Source: Pteria penguin
Lineage: Eukaryota; Mollusca; Bivalvia; Pterioida; Pteriidae
Length of the DNA stretch: 64,000 nt
Direction: 5' to 3'
Assembly: GCA_035048485.1 (NCBI GenBank)
Contig: CM068593.1
Location: 5,465,151 to 5,529,150 of the forward strand
Shown: piece after piece, positions 10,396 through 22,300 of the stretch
Layout of the letters: each line of letters starts with the position of its first letter
Numbering within the stretch: the first letter of the stretch is position 1
The notes under the pieces: generated by a model
Told to the model about the DNA's origin: nothing
Seen by the model: only the letters and a program-made list of their open reading frames with translations
Database searches by the model: none
Made by a program: the position numbers and the translations under genes

Positions 10396-12800
10396 CTAGT
10401 GATCAGAAAGTAATCCCACACCTTTAATGGACATCTGATCAGAAAAGTCTGGTAGCTCAATCAGGTAATCCCAGACTATTAATGGACAGCTGATCAGAAA
10501 AGTCTTGTAGCTCAGTCATGTAATCTCAGAGTATTAATGGACAGCTGATCAGAAAAGTCTTGTAGCTCAATCAGGTAATCCCAGACTATTAATGAACAGC
10601 TGATCAGAAAAGTCTGGTAGAACAATCAAGTAATCCCAGATTATTAACGGACAGCTGATCAGAAAAGTCTTGAAGCTCAATCAGGTAATCTCGGACTATT
10701 AATGGACAGCTGATCAAAAAAGTCTTGCAGCTCAATCCGGTAATCTCAGACTATTAATGGACAGCTGATCAGAAAAGTCTGGTAGCTCAATCAAGTAATC
10801 TCAGACTATTAATGGACAGCTGATCAGAAAAGTCTTGTAGCTCAAACAGGTAATCCCAGACTACTAATGGACAGCTGATCAGAAAAGTCTGGTGGCAAAT
10901 CAGGTAATCCTACCTATTAATGTATAGCTGATCAGAAAAGTCTGTTAACACAATCAGGTAATCTCAGACTATTAATGGACAGCTGATAAAAAAATCTGGT
11001 AGCTCAATCCGGTAATCCCAGCACATTAATGGACAGCTGATCAGAACAGTCTGGTGGCAAATCAGGTCATCCCAGACTATTAATGGACAGCTGATCAGAA
11101 AACTCTCGTAAAACAATCAAGTAATCTCACCTATTCATGGACAGCTGATAAGAAAAGTCTTGCAGCTTAATCAGGTAATCCCAGACTATTAATGGACAGC
11201 TGATTAGAAAAGTCTTGTAGCTCAATCATGTAATTTCAGAGTATTAATGGACAGCTGATCAGAAAAGACTTGTAGCTCAATCAGGTAATCCCAGCACATT
11301 AATGAACAGCTGATCAGAAAAGTCTGGTAGAACAATCAAGTAATCCCAGATTATTAATGGACAGCTGATCAGAAAAGTCTTGAAGCTCAATCACTTAATC
11401 TCAGACTATTAATGGACAGCTGATCAGAAAAGTCTTGCAGCTCAATCCGGTAATCTCAGACTATTAATGGACAGCTGATCAGAAAAGTCTGTTAACACAA
11501 TCAGGTAATCTCAGACTATTAATGGACAGCTGATTAGAAAAGTCTTGTAGCTCAGTCATGTAATTTCAGAGTATGAATGGACAGCTGATAAGAAAAGACT
11601 TGTAGCTCAATCAGGTAATCCCAGCACATTAATGAACAGCTGATCAGAAAAGTCTGGTAGAACAATCAAGTAATCCCAGATTATTAACGGACAGCTGATC
11701 AGAAAAGTCTTGAAGCTCAATTAGGTAATCTCAGACTATTAATGGACAGCTGATCAGAAAAGTCTTGCAGCTCAATCCGGTAATCTCAGACTATTAATGG
11801 ACAGCTGATCAGAAAAGTCTGGTAGCTCAATCAAGTAATCTCAGACTATTAATGGACAGCTGATCAGAAAAGTCTTGTAGCTCAATCAGGTAATCCCAGA
11901 CTACTAATGGACAGCTGATCAGAAAAGTCTGGTGGCAAATCAGGTAATCCTACCTATTAATGTATAGCTGATCAGAAAAGTCTGTTAACACAATCAGGTA
12001 ATCTCAGACTATTAATGGACAGCTGATAAAAAAATCTGGTAGCTCAATTCGGTAATCTCAGCACATTAATGGACAGCTGATCAGAAAAGTCTGGTGGCAA
12101 ATCAGGTAATCCCAGACTATTAATGGAGAGCTGATCAGAAAACTCTCGTAAAACAATCAAGTAATCTCACCTATAAATGGACATCTGATAAGAAAAGTCT
12201 TGCAGCTTAATCAGGTAATCCCAGACTATTAATGGACAGCTCATCAGAAAAGTCTGGTAGCTCAATCAGGTAATCTCAGACTATTAATGGACAGCTGATC
12301 AGAAAAGTCTTGTAGATCAATCAAGTAATCCTAGACTACTAATGGACAGCTGATCAGAAAAGTCTTGTAGATCAATCAAGTAATCCCAGACTACTAATGG
12401 ACAGCTGATCAGAAAAGTCTGGTGGCAAATCAGGTAATCCTACCTATTAATGTATAGCTGATCAGAAAAGTCTGTTCACACAATCTGGTAATGTCAGACC
12501 ATTAATGGACAGCTGATCAGAAAAATCTTGTAGCTCAATCAGGTAATCCCAAAACATTAAAGAACAGCAGTTCAGAAAAGTCTGGTTGCACAATCTTGTA
12601 ATTCCAGACTATTAATGGACAACTGATCAAAAAAGTCTTGTAGCACAATCAAGTAATCTCAGACTATTAATGGACAGCTGATCAGAAAAGTCTGGTGGCA
12701 CAATCAAGTAATGCAAGATTATTAATGGATGGCTTACCTGAATAGTCTTTTCAAACATCTTAGTAGAGTAAGATTATTAACGGATAGCTGATTGAGAAAT
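10396..12800. repeat. 55-bp minisatellite, about 43 copies, with higher-order structure
   Basis: The unit reads ggacagctgatcagaaaagt, then ctnntagctcaatcaggtaa, then tctcagactattaat. It contains the palindrome CTGATCAG. Copy variants recur in the same order: a block starting ctcagtcatgtaat begins at 10511, 11221 and 11551 (spacings close to 13 and exactly 6 units). This shows growth by multi-unit duplication. The array lies about 0.4 kb past the MSH4 stop codon. Confidence 0.95.
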
Positions 12801-12873
12801 ATTAAGTCCTCCCGAAGGGAAGCATGAATTGGATAACAAGAAACACTCAATCATTGTCAATAAAATGTGAATT

Positions 12874-12912
12874 AAATAAATAACAAGAAACACTCCTTCT
12901 TGTTATTTATTT
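12874..12912. repeat. perfect 16-bp stem, 7-base loop
   Basis: AAATAAATAACAAGAA at 12874-12889 pairs exactly with 12897-12912. It lies about 300 bp past the MSH4 stop in gene orientation and includes an AATAAA on the minus strand. It could be part of the 3' UTR or a small foldback. The flanks to 13207 hold nothing else. Confidence 0.6.
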
Positions 12913-13207
12913 GATAGCTGATCAGTTTATCTCTTTAGACAGTAAAACATGTGAAAGAAAACTGTGAATGGAATAGAAAAGCTCTTTAGTGCATTTAGTT
13001 AAGACATGAACAGCCATGTCAAATGAACAAGGCTCATCAGAACATTTAGTTAAATTAAACAAAGTAGTAAAGGCAATAGAACAAATCTATTGTAATTAGG
13101 AACTTTTAACACAAATAAAAAAAAAAACTATAAAGGATATATGCCTTAATATTAAGACAGATCAAGTTCATTATTCATCATTGTTTGACTCTTGATTCTT
13201 TTTTTTC

Positions 13208-13381
13208 CTAGGAAGTAGACCATGTATTGACTTCTTTCTGATACTGCTGTTTTAAAATTGAGAAGTATATTCTTAGTCCATCCACATCCAGTCTTGAGTT
13301 TCTTCCAGCCTGCAACAAGCGTGATGCTAACCGAATCATTGCTAGCTGTATTGTCAATTCACTCTTTTTTTCCTTTTCCAG
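13208..13381 (-). CDS. MSH4: MSH4 terminal exon with stop codon
   Basis: This phase-0 exon of 57 codons plus TAG begins [20 protein letters not shown] and includes [18 protein letters not shown], which matches the MSH4 C-terminal signature of vertebrates. The tail is short after this block, as in other MSH4 proteins. The acceptor is TCTCTTCAG. The intron before it is about 15 kb. No strong poly(A) signal follows: the nearest AATAAA in gene orientation is at 12911-12906, inside a hairpin. Confidence 0.92.
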   Translation of the reverse strand: MEKEKKSELTIQLAMIRLASRLLQAGRNSRLDVDGLRIYFSILKQQYQKEVNTWSTS

Positions 13382-16300
13382 CTGAAGAGAAAAGATTAAG
13401 AAAAAGTAGAGATACATGTTACAGTAAAACTGATAAAACTAGAATTTTAATGCGTCTGTGCAACATAAATGCCCCCACAAGCAGCTAAGCTAGTGAAATA
13501 TAATTCCCAGACAACTAATATTTTCAAGAAATTTTAATGTTCAAGGGCAATTACTCCTTCAACAAAAGTATCAGTAAAACTGATGGGTGCTCCCTGAACC
13601 GCAGTTATAATGCAGGAAATTGATGACTTAATTCATATACAAAAAATCAGTAAAACTGTTGGATGATCCAAGAAGCACAGCAATAATGAAATGAATGACT
13701 CAGTGTATAAGAAATCATTGTATTAATTGATGACGATTTTAAATCTCAATGTATCATATGGATATTCAACCGAGTCAACTGTAGAACAAAAAAAGATCAC
13801 AGTATCTTAAACTAAAATGAGTAAGTTTGACCTTGAATAGCTGTGAAAGAAAACTTTTTATTGTGACCTTGACCTTTCAGAAATGACCTTGAGTGACCTT
13901 TGACCAAAAGCCCTTATCCTAAATAACATTTTGGTGAAGCAAGATCATATTCTGATGAAATATGTAGGAGATATAAGTGCTTCATGGTATTTCAAGTCAA
14001 AGTTAATAAGTGACCTTAACATATCAGAAATGACCTTAAGTAACCTTTGTCTCAAAGTCCTTAACCTAAATAATATTTTGGTGAAGTATGATCAAATTTT
14101 GATAAATGGTATAGGAGATACATGTATAAGTACTTCATGGTACTTTAAGTCATAGTTAAGTGACCTTGACCTTTCGAAAATGACCTTGAGTAACCTTTGT
14201 CCAAAGCCCTAAACCTAAATAATACTTTGGTGAAGTATGGTAAAATTCTGATAAAAGGTATAGGAGATATGACGGACTTGACAGTAAATATGCTCCCTTG
14301 AGAGTTTTCAGGGAGCATCATAAAAATTACTGGAACACACACTTGACATGCATTTTCCCTTGATACATCTATATACCATATATCAATTTAATCCATCACA
14401 CCTTCTTTGAGAAAACGAGCAGAAACTGTCATTGTAAAGAAATTTTCTATGTTCAAGGGCAATAACTTTGTAAAAAATTACCAAACCTCATCCATATTCA
14501 AATTTGACCTGCATCTTCCTGTGATACATTTATGTACCCAATATCAATTAAATCTGACAAACCTTTAAAGAGAAAATGTACGGAAACTGTCATTTTTAAG
14601 AAATTTTCTATATTCAAGGGCAATTACTCTGTCAAAAATTACCAGAACACACCCATATATGAACTTGGCCTGCATTTTCCCTTGACACATCCATATTCGA
14701 ACTTGAGCCGCATTTTCCATTGATGAATCTGTATACTCAATATCAATTAAATCTGACAAATTTACAAAGAGAAAATGAGTGGAAACTGTCAGTTTTAAGA
14801 AATTTTCTATGTTCAAGGGCAATAACTCTGTAAAAAATTAACACATCACACCCACATTCGAAAGTGACCAGCATCTTCCTTTGATACATATGTATACCAA
14901 ATATCAATTTAAAGCGGAAACTGAATGTTGACAGAATGATGGAACAGATGGGTAACACTGTATGCTCTCGGCCACTTCATGGCGGGGGCATAAAAATCAT
15001 GAATGTATGCTGTCGAAGATTTATGAAGGACAAAGCTTTAGCAAAACAAAAAATTAGTAAAATGATCAATAGGAATCTTGGTGACCATGATGGACTGAGA
15101 CTGGAAACTACTACTTATATCAAGAGAATCTATAGACTTTGATTGTTTACTTGAGCACAATGAAAATGAAAAGAAACTAACTTACTTGTAGACTGAGAAA
15201 AATATTCTTTACAACATGCCAAATTATTCACCTTACAAAGCACATACAATGACACTTCTTCACTTATCCATCTAGGATAACAAATATTAATCAAAGATCA
15301 ATACATGTAAAAGTATCATTATTTGTTTTCTCCATGTTCAGTGGAGAGAAGGGGTCTGCAACAATGCAATATTATGCAAACAAGAACTCCAGCAAAAAAC
15401 CATGTTTATAAAGGTTAATCAATTTGATTCATAACTTTTACGATTACCGTTAGACTTGTTCAAGTCTCTATGTTAAGAGCGTATTTATTCATAATGTCCC
15501 TCATATGAAATTCTACTCGTTGTCATACTGCATTTTCTAGAACATAGAGACTTGTAAACCCTGAACGAGGCTTATCAGCCTCACAATTAGATCTGTTATA
15601 TCTTATCGTTATAGAAGGCAGTTGCATGACCTTTCTTTCAGAGAATAACGGGGTATCTTGTATATCATTGAAGAGTTCAACAAATTGTGTATGGAACTTG
15701 GAAATACACTGCAAAATTCACCTGGGGTTGATCTGGAAGCGAGCTCAGACCCTTGATCTGTAAGACTTCCAATTAACAATAAGGGTAATGAGGTTCAATT
15801 AAGACCATTTGTTCTTTGAAAAAGATTTGAACAAGGCCCACCATATAATTCCCATCCGCCGGTTAGTCAGTGAACAGGTTTAAGAAAAAAATCTCTATAT
15901 AAGAGTGTAGAAGTGGTCAATACAAGAATTACTGTCCTTTTGATTTGATTATCTCCGGGTAATATTACTGTAGATCGTGAAGGCCTTTCACTATTTTGGA
16001 ACCCGACAAGATTAACTTATTGGAACCTAAGACCCTCTTAAGTTTGTACACAAGATCACTAGAAAATGGGATGGGATATTCCATTGGATACAAACTAATA
16101 TGCCCGAATTTTGTTTAAAGTTCTGAATAGGGTCTATTATCAATTTCCAAAGGCCTTTCTAAGTTTTACAAGGGGTCAATACAAGAATCACTGTCCTTTT
16201 AATGATCTCTAGGTAATATTACTGAAGATCACGAAGACCATTCACTATTTTGGAACCCGACCATATAAACTTATGGGAACCTAGGACCCTCTTAAGAAGT

Positions 16301-19300
16301 ACACAAAATCACGATAGAAGCTGGGATGGGAAATTCTATTAAACACAAAGTAATATTTCCTAATTTTGCTGGCAAATGGAAGAAACTGAATTTTATAGAT
16401 ACCATATGATGGGAGTCTTGTCTAGGAATATCTGTAACTATCCAAATAAGGGAAATCTACCACAGGGAATCTAAAGTCGTCGTGTTTATCATAAACATTG
16501 GTATGAATTTTATTGTTGTCTTAATGTATAGGTCCAAGAAAAGTGTTTCTGTAACACAAATATAGTCTTTGTTTAACTGAATTTCAGGTGGGTATATGTT
16601 ACCTATGTGTCTTTCAAACTTGGGGTTATGATTAAGTAAGATGTCGTCAAGATACATTTATATGTAACTAGAGGTATCATCCAACATCTCAATATGGTCC
16701 ATTCGTTTAGATTTTTGAATAGAATACATGAAACCTCCAAATAACAATATAGAGACAAAACAAATCTGCTATAAGAGGTGCACAGGTAATGCCCACAGAA
16801 ATTCAAACTATCTAGAAACCTTGCTGCACGCGATAGTATAGACCATTCTATTGGGCAGTTACTCAATAGCTATCTGTCCTTTACCAATAGGTCATATCTG
16901 CCATTACGGTACTGAAAAAAGCTATCGAGATAGTAAAATGACCTATGAGCGTAGTGGTTAAAACAATATTTTTGTTTATTAATGTTTAATTGAATGGTCT
17001 CATCGGTGACTAGGATTGAAAATAAACGTGTCTGTTTTTATAGTCCATTATAAATTTCAGTTTAAAATCTAAATACAATGTATAAGAAAAAAACAAGAGG
17101 CCCAAGTGGGCCTATATCGCTCACCTGAGTACCTAGATGATCAGCCATCCATGAAGGAAGAATTCATTTATTTTTGCATTAATGTGACTAAGTCAACACA
17201 AATGTTGAAAATATGTCAAATTTTATTTCAGGCTAGAATAAAAAACAACACTTTTTTGCACTTCCACTCAGGTGATTTTGATATTAAGCATTTCCGTCGT
17301 CTCTGGAAGATGTCATTAAGAGCAACAAGTTAGTCATTTTCTTTAGGTGGGGCCTTTTGTTGACTGATTTCAAGTCTGGGTCATGAACAACAATTGTTTC
17401 AAATATTGTCCAGATCTAACTTAAAATTGCCTAATTTCATATGTTGAGTGTTGAGAAACATCTAAAAACTTATTTAGATGTGTAAAGAAATGAAAAAAAA
17501 ATTTTGACCACAGCTGGATTTGAACCGCTACTCTCCATATTTCAATTACCAAGTGGTATATGTACCATTGTGAGAACTGCTTTTTAAACATGGTGACATT
17601 ATCTGTTAACCAATTTGGATGAAATTTATGATATTGATAGAGGACCTTTAGTACTTCATGTATTCCATGTTTCATTAAAATCTTTCATGCGGTATAACAG
17701 CAGAAGTGAAAAATGTGATTGAATTGTTCCTATACACCCTCATTTGGAAGTCTTAAAAAATTCACAGAAAATCCAAAAATTGAGATATTGACAAAATTCT
17801 TTCAAAGTAACAATCCTTACCATAATTATGATCACAATAGTCCATAAGAAATCATCATTATCAATTAACTAGGAAATATGACACTTTTTTTCTGCATTGA
17901 ATCACCAAGTCCAAAGAAATGTCGAAAAAAAATTCTAAAATTTGATTTTGGAAGGGAACCAAAATGACAATACGTCTTCACTCATCCCTCTAGATCATTT
18001 CTATGCATTCTGTTTGTCTCTGTATACAGCTCGTATGAAAAAGAATATTGTTAAAGGAGGGAACTCTTTTGTGACCTACTTTTGACTATGGTGGCACCAC
18101 CTGTAAAGAGGTCTAGACAAAAACAACAGAATTTGAAGAGGATCATAAGTGACTTATTTCTACCAAGATTTATTAAAATCCTTCAAATAGTTTTGTAGAA
18201 AAAGTTGAAAATGTGAAAAATGGCCTCCCCCCCCCCCCTTTTTTTTTGGAAGTCTTAAACATAAAATTCCTAATTTCATATGTTGAGTGTTGAGAAACAT
18301 CTAAAAACTTATTTAGATGTGTAAAAAAAAAAAAAAAATTTTTTGGACCACAGCTGGATTTGAACCGCTACTCTCCTTATTTCAATTACCAAGTGGTATA
18401 TGTACCATTGTGAGACCTACTTTTTAGACATGGTGGCATTATCTGTTAACCAATTTGGATGAAATTTACCAAATTGATAGAGGACTTTTAGTACTTCATG
18501 TATTCCATGTTTCATTAAAATCTTTCATGTGGTTTTATAGAAAAAGTTGAAAATGTGAAAAATGGCCAACCCCTCTCCCCCCCCCCCCTTTTTTTCTGGA
18601 AGTCTTAAAAAATTCATAAAAAATCAAAAAAATGAGATAACGACAAAATTCTTTCACAATAATATTCCTTTCCACAATTGTGATCAAAATAATCATTAAG
18701 AAATCATCAATATCAATTAACTGAAAAACATGACACTTTTCTGCATTGAAATTACTAAGTCCAGAAACACGTCAAAAAAGCGTAAATTTCTATTTGACGG
18801 ATCTTAACCCCGAACACAATTTTTAATAACCCATCTTTAATGTACCATTGTGAGAACTGCTTTTTAAACATGGTGACATTATCTGTTAACCAATTTGGAT
18901 GAAATTTATGATATTGATAGAGGACCTTTAGTACTTCATGTATTCCATGTTTCATTAAAATCTTTCATGCGGTATAACAGCAGAAGTGAAAAATGTGATT
19001 GAATTGTTCCTATACACCCTCATTTGGAAGTCTTAAAAAATTCACAGAAAATCCAAAAATTGAGATATTGACAAAATTCTTTCAAAGTAACAATCCTTAC
19101 CATAATTATGATCACAATAGTCCATAAGAAATCATCATTATCAATTAACTAGGAAATATGACACTTTTTTTCTGCATTGAATCACCAAGTCCAAAGAAAT
19201 GTCGAAAAAAAATTCTAAAATTTGATTTTGGAAGGGAACCAAAATGACAATACGTCTTCACTCATCCCTCTAGATCATTTCTATGCATTCTGTTTGTCTC

Positions 19301-22300
19301 TGTATACAGCTCGTATGAAAAAGAATATTGTTAAAGGAGGGAACTCTTTTATGACCTACTTTTGACTATGGTGGCACCACCTGTAAAGAGGTCTAGACAA
19401 AAACAACAGAATTTGAAGAGGATCATAAGTGACTTATTTCTACCAAGATTTATTAAAATCCTTCAAATAGTTTTGTAGAAAAAGTTGAAAATGTGAAAAA
19501 TGGCCTCCCCCCCCCCCTTTTTTTTTGGAAGTCTTAAACATAAAATTCCTAATTTCATATGTTGAGTGTTGAGAAACATCTAAAAACTTATTTAGATGTG
19601 TAAAAAAAAAAAAAAAATTTTTTTGGACCACAGCTGGATTTGAACCGCTACTCTCCTTATTTCAATTACCAAGTGGTATATGTACCATTGTGAGACCTAC
19701 TTTTTAGACATGGTGGCATTATCTGTTAACCAATTTGGATGAAATTTACCAAATTGATAGAGGACTTTTAGTACTTCATGTATTCCATGTTTCATTAAAA
19801 TCTTTCATGTGGTTTTATAGAAAAAGTTTAAAATGTTAAAAATGGCCACCCCCCCCCCCCCCCTTTTTTTCTGGAAGTCTTAAAAAATTCATAAAAAATC
19901 AAAAAAATGAGATAACGACAAAATTCTTTCACAATAATATTCCTTTCCACAATTGTGATCAAAATAATCATTAAGAAATCATCAATATCAATTAACTGAA
20001 AAACATGACACTTTTCTGCATTGAAATTACTAAGTCCAGAAACACGTCAAAAAAGCGTAAATTTCTATTTGACGGATCTTAACCCCGAACACAATTTTTA
20101 ATAACCCATCTTTATAGATTGTTGAAATGCAATTAGTTTCCCCATTTATGTACTGGTTCTGGAGAGGAAGATGTTTGAAGAGGGGTACCCTTTTGGGCAC
20201 TTTTGGTCCCGCCCTGGATCCACCCCTAAGGCAATCTGGATCCCGAACACAAACTTGGTAGAGGACCTTGAGTACTTACTTCCTATGAGGTTTGATGAAA
20301 TTCTGTACAGCCAATCTGGAGAAGAAGTTGAAAATGTTTCAACCAATCAGAGCCAATGGCGGCCATCTTGGATCACGGATAGGCATAAAAAACACAAACT
20401 TGATAGAAGACTTTGAGTACTTACTTCTTATGAAGTTTGGTGAAATTCTGTGCAGCGGTTCTGGAGGAGAAGTCGAAAATGTGTCAACCAATCAGAGCCA
20501 ATGACGGCCATCTTGGATCATGGATCGGCATAAAAAACACAAACTTGGTAGAAGACTTTGAGTACTTACTTCCTATGAAGTTTGGTGAAATTCTGTGCAG
20601 CAGTTCTGGAGAAGAAGTCGAAAATGTGTCAACCAATCAGAGCCAATGGGGCCATCTTGGATTACGGATCGGCAAAAAAAACACAAACTTGGTAGAGGAC
20701 CTTGAGTACTTACTTCCTATGAAGTTTGGTGAAATTCTGTGCAGCAGTTCTGGAGGAGAAGTCGAAAATGTGTCAACCAATCAGAGCCAATGGCGGCCAT
20801 CTTGGATCATGGATCGGCATAAAAAACACACACTTTGTAGAGGACCTCGAGTACTTACTTCCTATGGAGTTTGGTGAAATTCTGTACAGCAGTTCTGGAG
20901 GAGAAGTCGAAAATGTGTCAACCAATCAGAGCCAATGGCGGCCATCTTGGATTATGGATCGGCCTTAAAAAACACAAACTTTGTAGAGGACCTTGAGTAC
21001 TTACTTCCTATGGAGTTTGGTGAAATTCTGTGCAGCGGTTCTGGAGGAGAAGTCGAAAATGTAGAAAAATTAACGACGGACGACGGACGCTGCACTATGA
21101 CAATAGCTCACTTGAGCTACGCTCAGGTGAGCCAAAAAAACAGAAAAAGAAAAGTAACCTCTCTCCGGCCTTACCAAAAATGTTGGTCACCAAGTTATTT
21201 ATTCAGTAATGAATAATGTATTTATGTATTACAGATTAATTAGATAATTAATAAATAATAATAAAACTTATTAAATACATATCATAGACATAGACTACTT
21301 TCAAAACATAGTCTATGTTTCGGCAAATACCAATATCAACACCTAGACCATTTCGCAAATGAAGATTTTTCGTAACTTTTACTCAGAAAGATTATCACTA
21401 TTTTTCAGCAGAGACATAAATACATATGTATATCAGTATACAGATTAATTGTTGTATTCGGGGATGAGAAATATCATCTACTTAACTATTTCCAAATTCA
21501 GGCTTTCCGTATTTGCAAAACCTGGGGATTAAAGTTTTGGAAAATCCTTTAAAAAATTTCGTTTATGATCTTTTGGAACATGACCTGCAGTTTTATGAAA
21601 ATTGAATTCGCAAGTACCGAAATCAACTTGTCCAAAATGACTTACATAAGCGGTGGCGGATTTAGGGGGAGCGGAGGGGTCGCTGGCCCCACCCCCAGTA
21701 GTGACCCAAAATTTTACCAAAACCCTGTATTTTGGCCAATTTTCTGTTAAAATTGACTAAATTCGCCCCTTTCAAAGGAGGCACTGGATCCGCCAATGGA
21801 TAAAAACGAACGTCAATTCACTGCATTGCTTCCCTCGTCTATGCAATGTTAATTTATTTGCTTCAATCAACATACACGTGTATCAATAATAGTCTTACGG
21901 ATGATGGGGTTAAACAGCCGACATAAATCCAGTAAGTTTATTGCGTAATACGGACGACAGTATCTGAAATGTAGCTTTAACTTTTGCCAATGATACCTAT
22001 GCTGATATATTACTGACCCCAGGTGATATCCTGGTTTTACACCTGTTACATAATCCATTTTCTGTTAGTACAAGCTACCACTCGACATAGGGACATGGAT
22101 CGAAGTAACAATCATGGGACTAATCAGAGATTTATGTCTCTGAAATAATTTAATTTCAATAGATCAATACTAAACAGTATATTATTCATAAAAACTCTCA
22201 TTATAAGCGATAAGATTGAATCTATCTCCGTTTGCTTTAGGTTTTGTAAAGTAATTTTATAAGGCAACCTATGGCAAATAGTCTGTATTTCACTTATGAT

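Larger units (their letters stand above)
17092..21138 (+). mobile_element. family-A dispersed repeat, long copy with both ends
   Basis: The 5' end is aacaagaggcccaagtgggc with hairpin GGCCCAAGTGGGCC, then cgctcacctgagtacc. The 3' end is the foldback ctcacttgagct/gctcaggtgagc followed by caaaaaaa. Inside are a 1,280-bp duplicated body and six 145-bp units. No reading frame has protein character; the scattered frames follow the repeat periodicity. The element is non-autonomous and lies in the MSH4 last intron. Confidence 0.85.

Noticed and set aside
10396..12800. CRISPR-like array
   Set aside because: Repeats are contiguous 55-bp units without unique spacers, in a eukaryotic genome.
13258..13488. 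Plus-strand 76-codon frame opposite the last MSH4 exon
   Set aside because: Shadow of the minus-strand exon; no family signature.
20171..21216. Repetitive frames with [17 protein letters not shown]
   Set aside because: They come from the 145-bp core of a non-coding dispersed repeat whose period shifts frame each unit.
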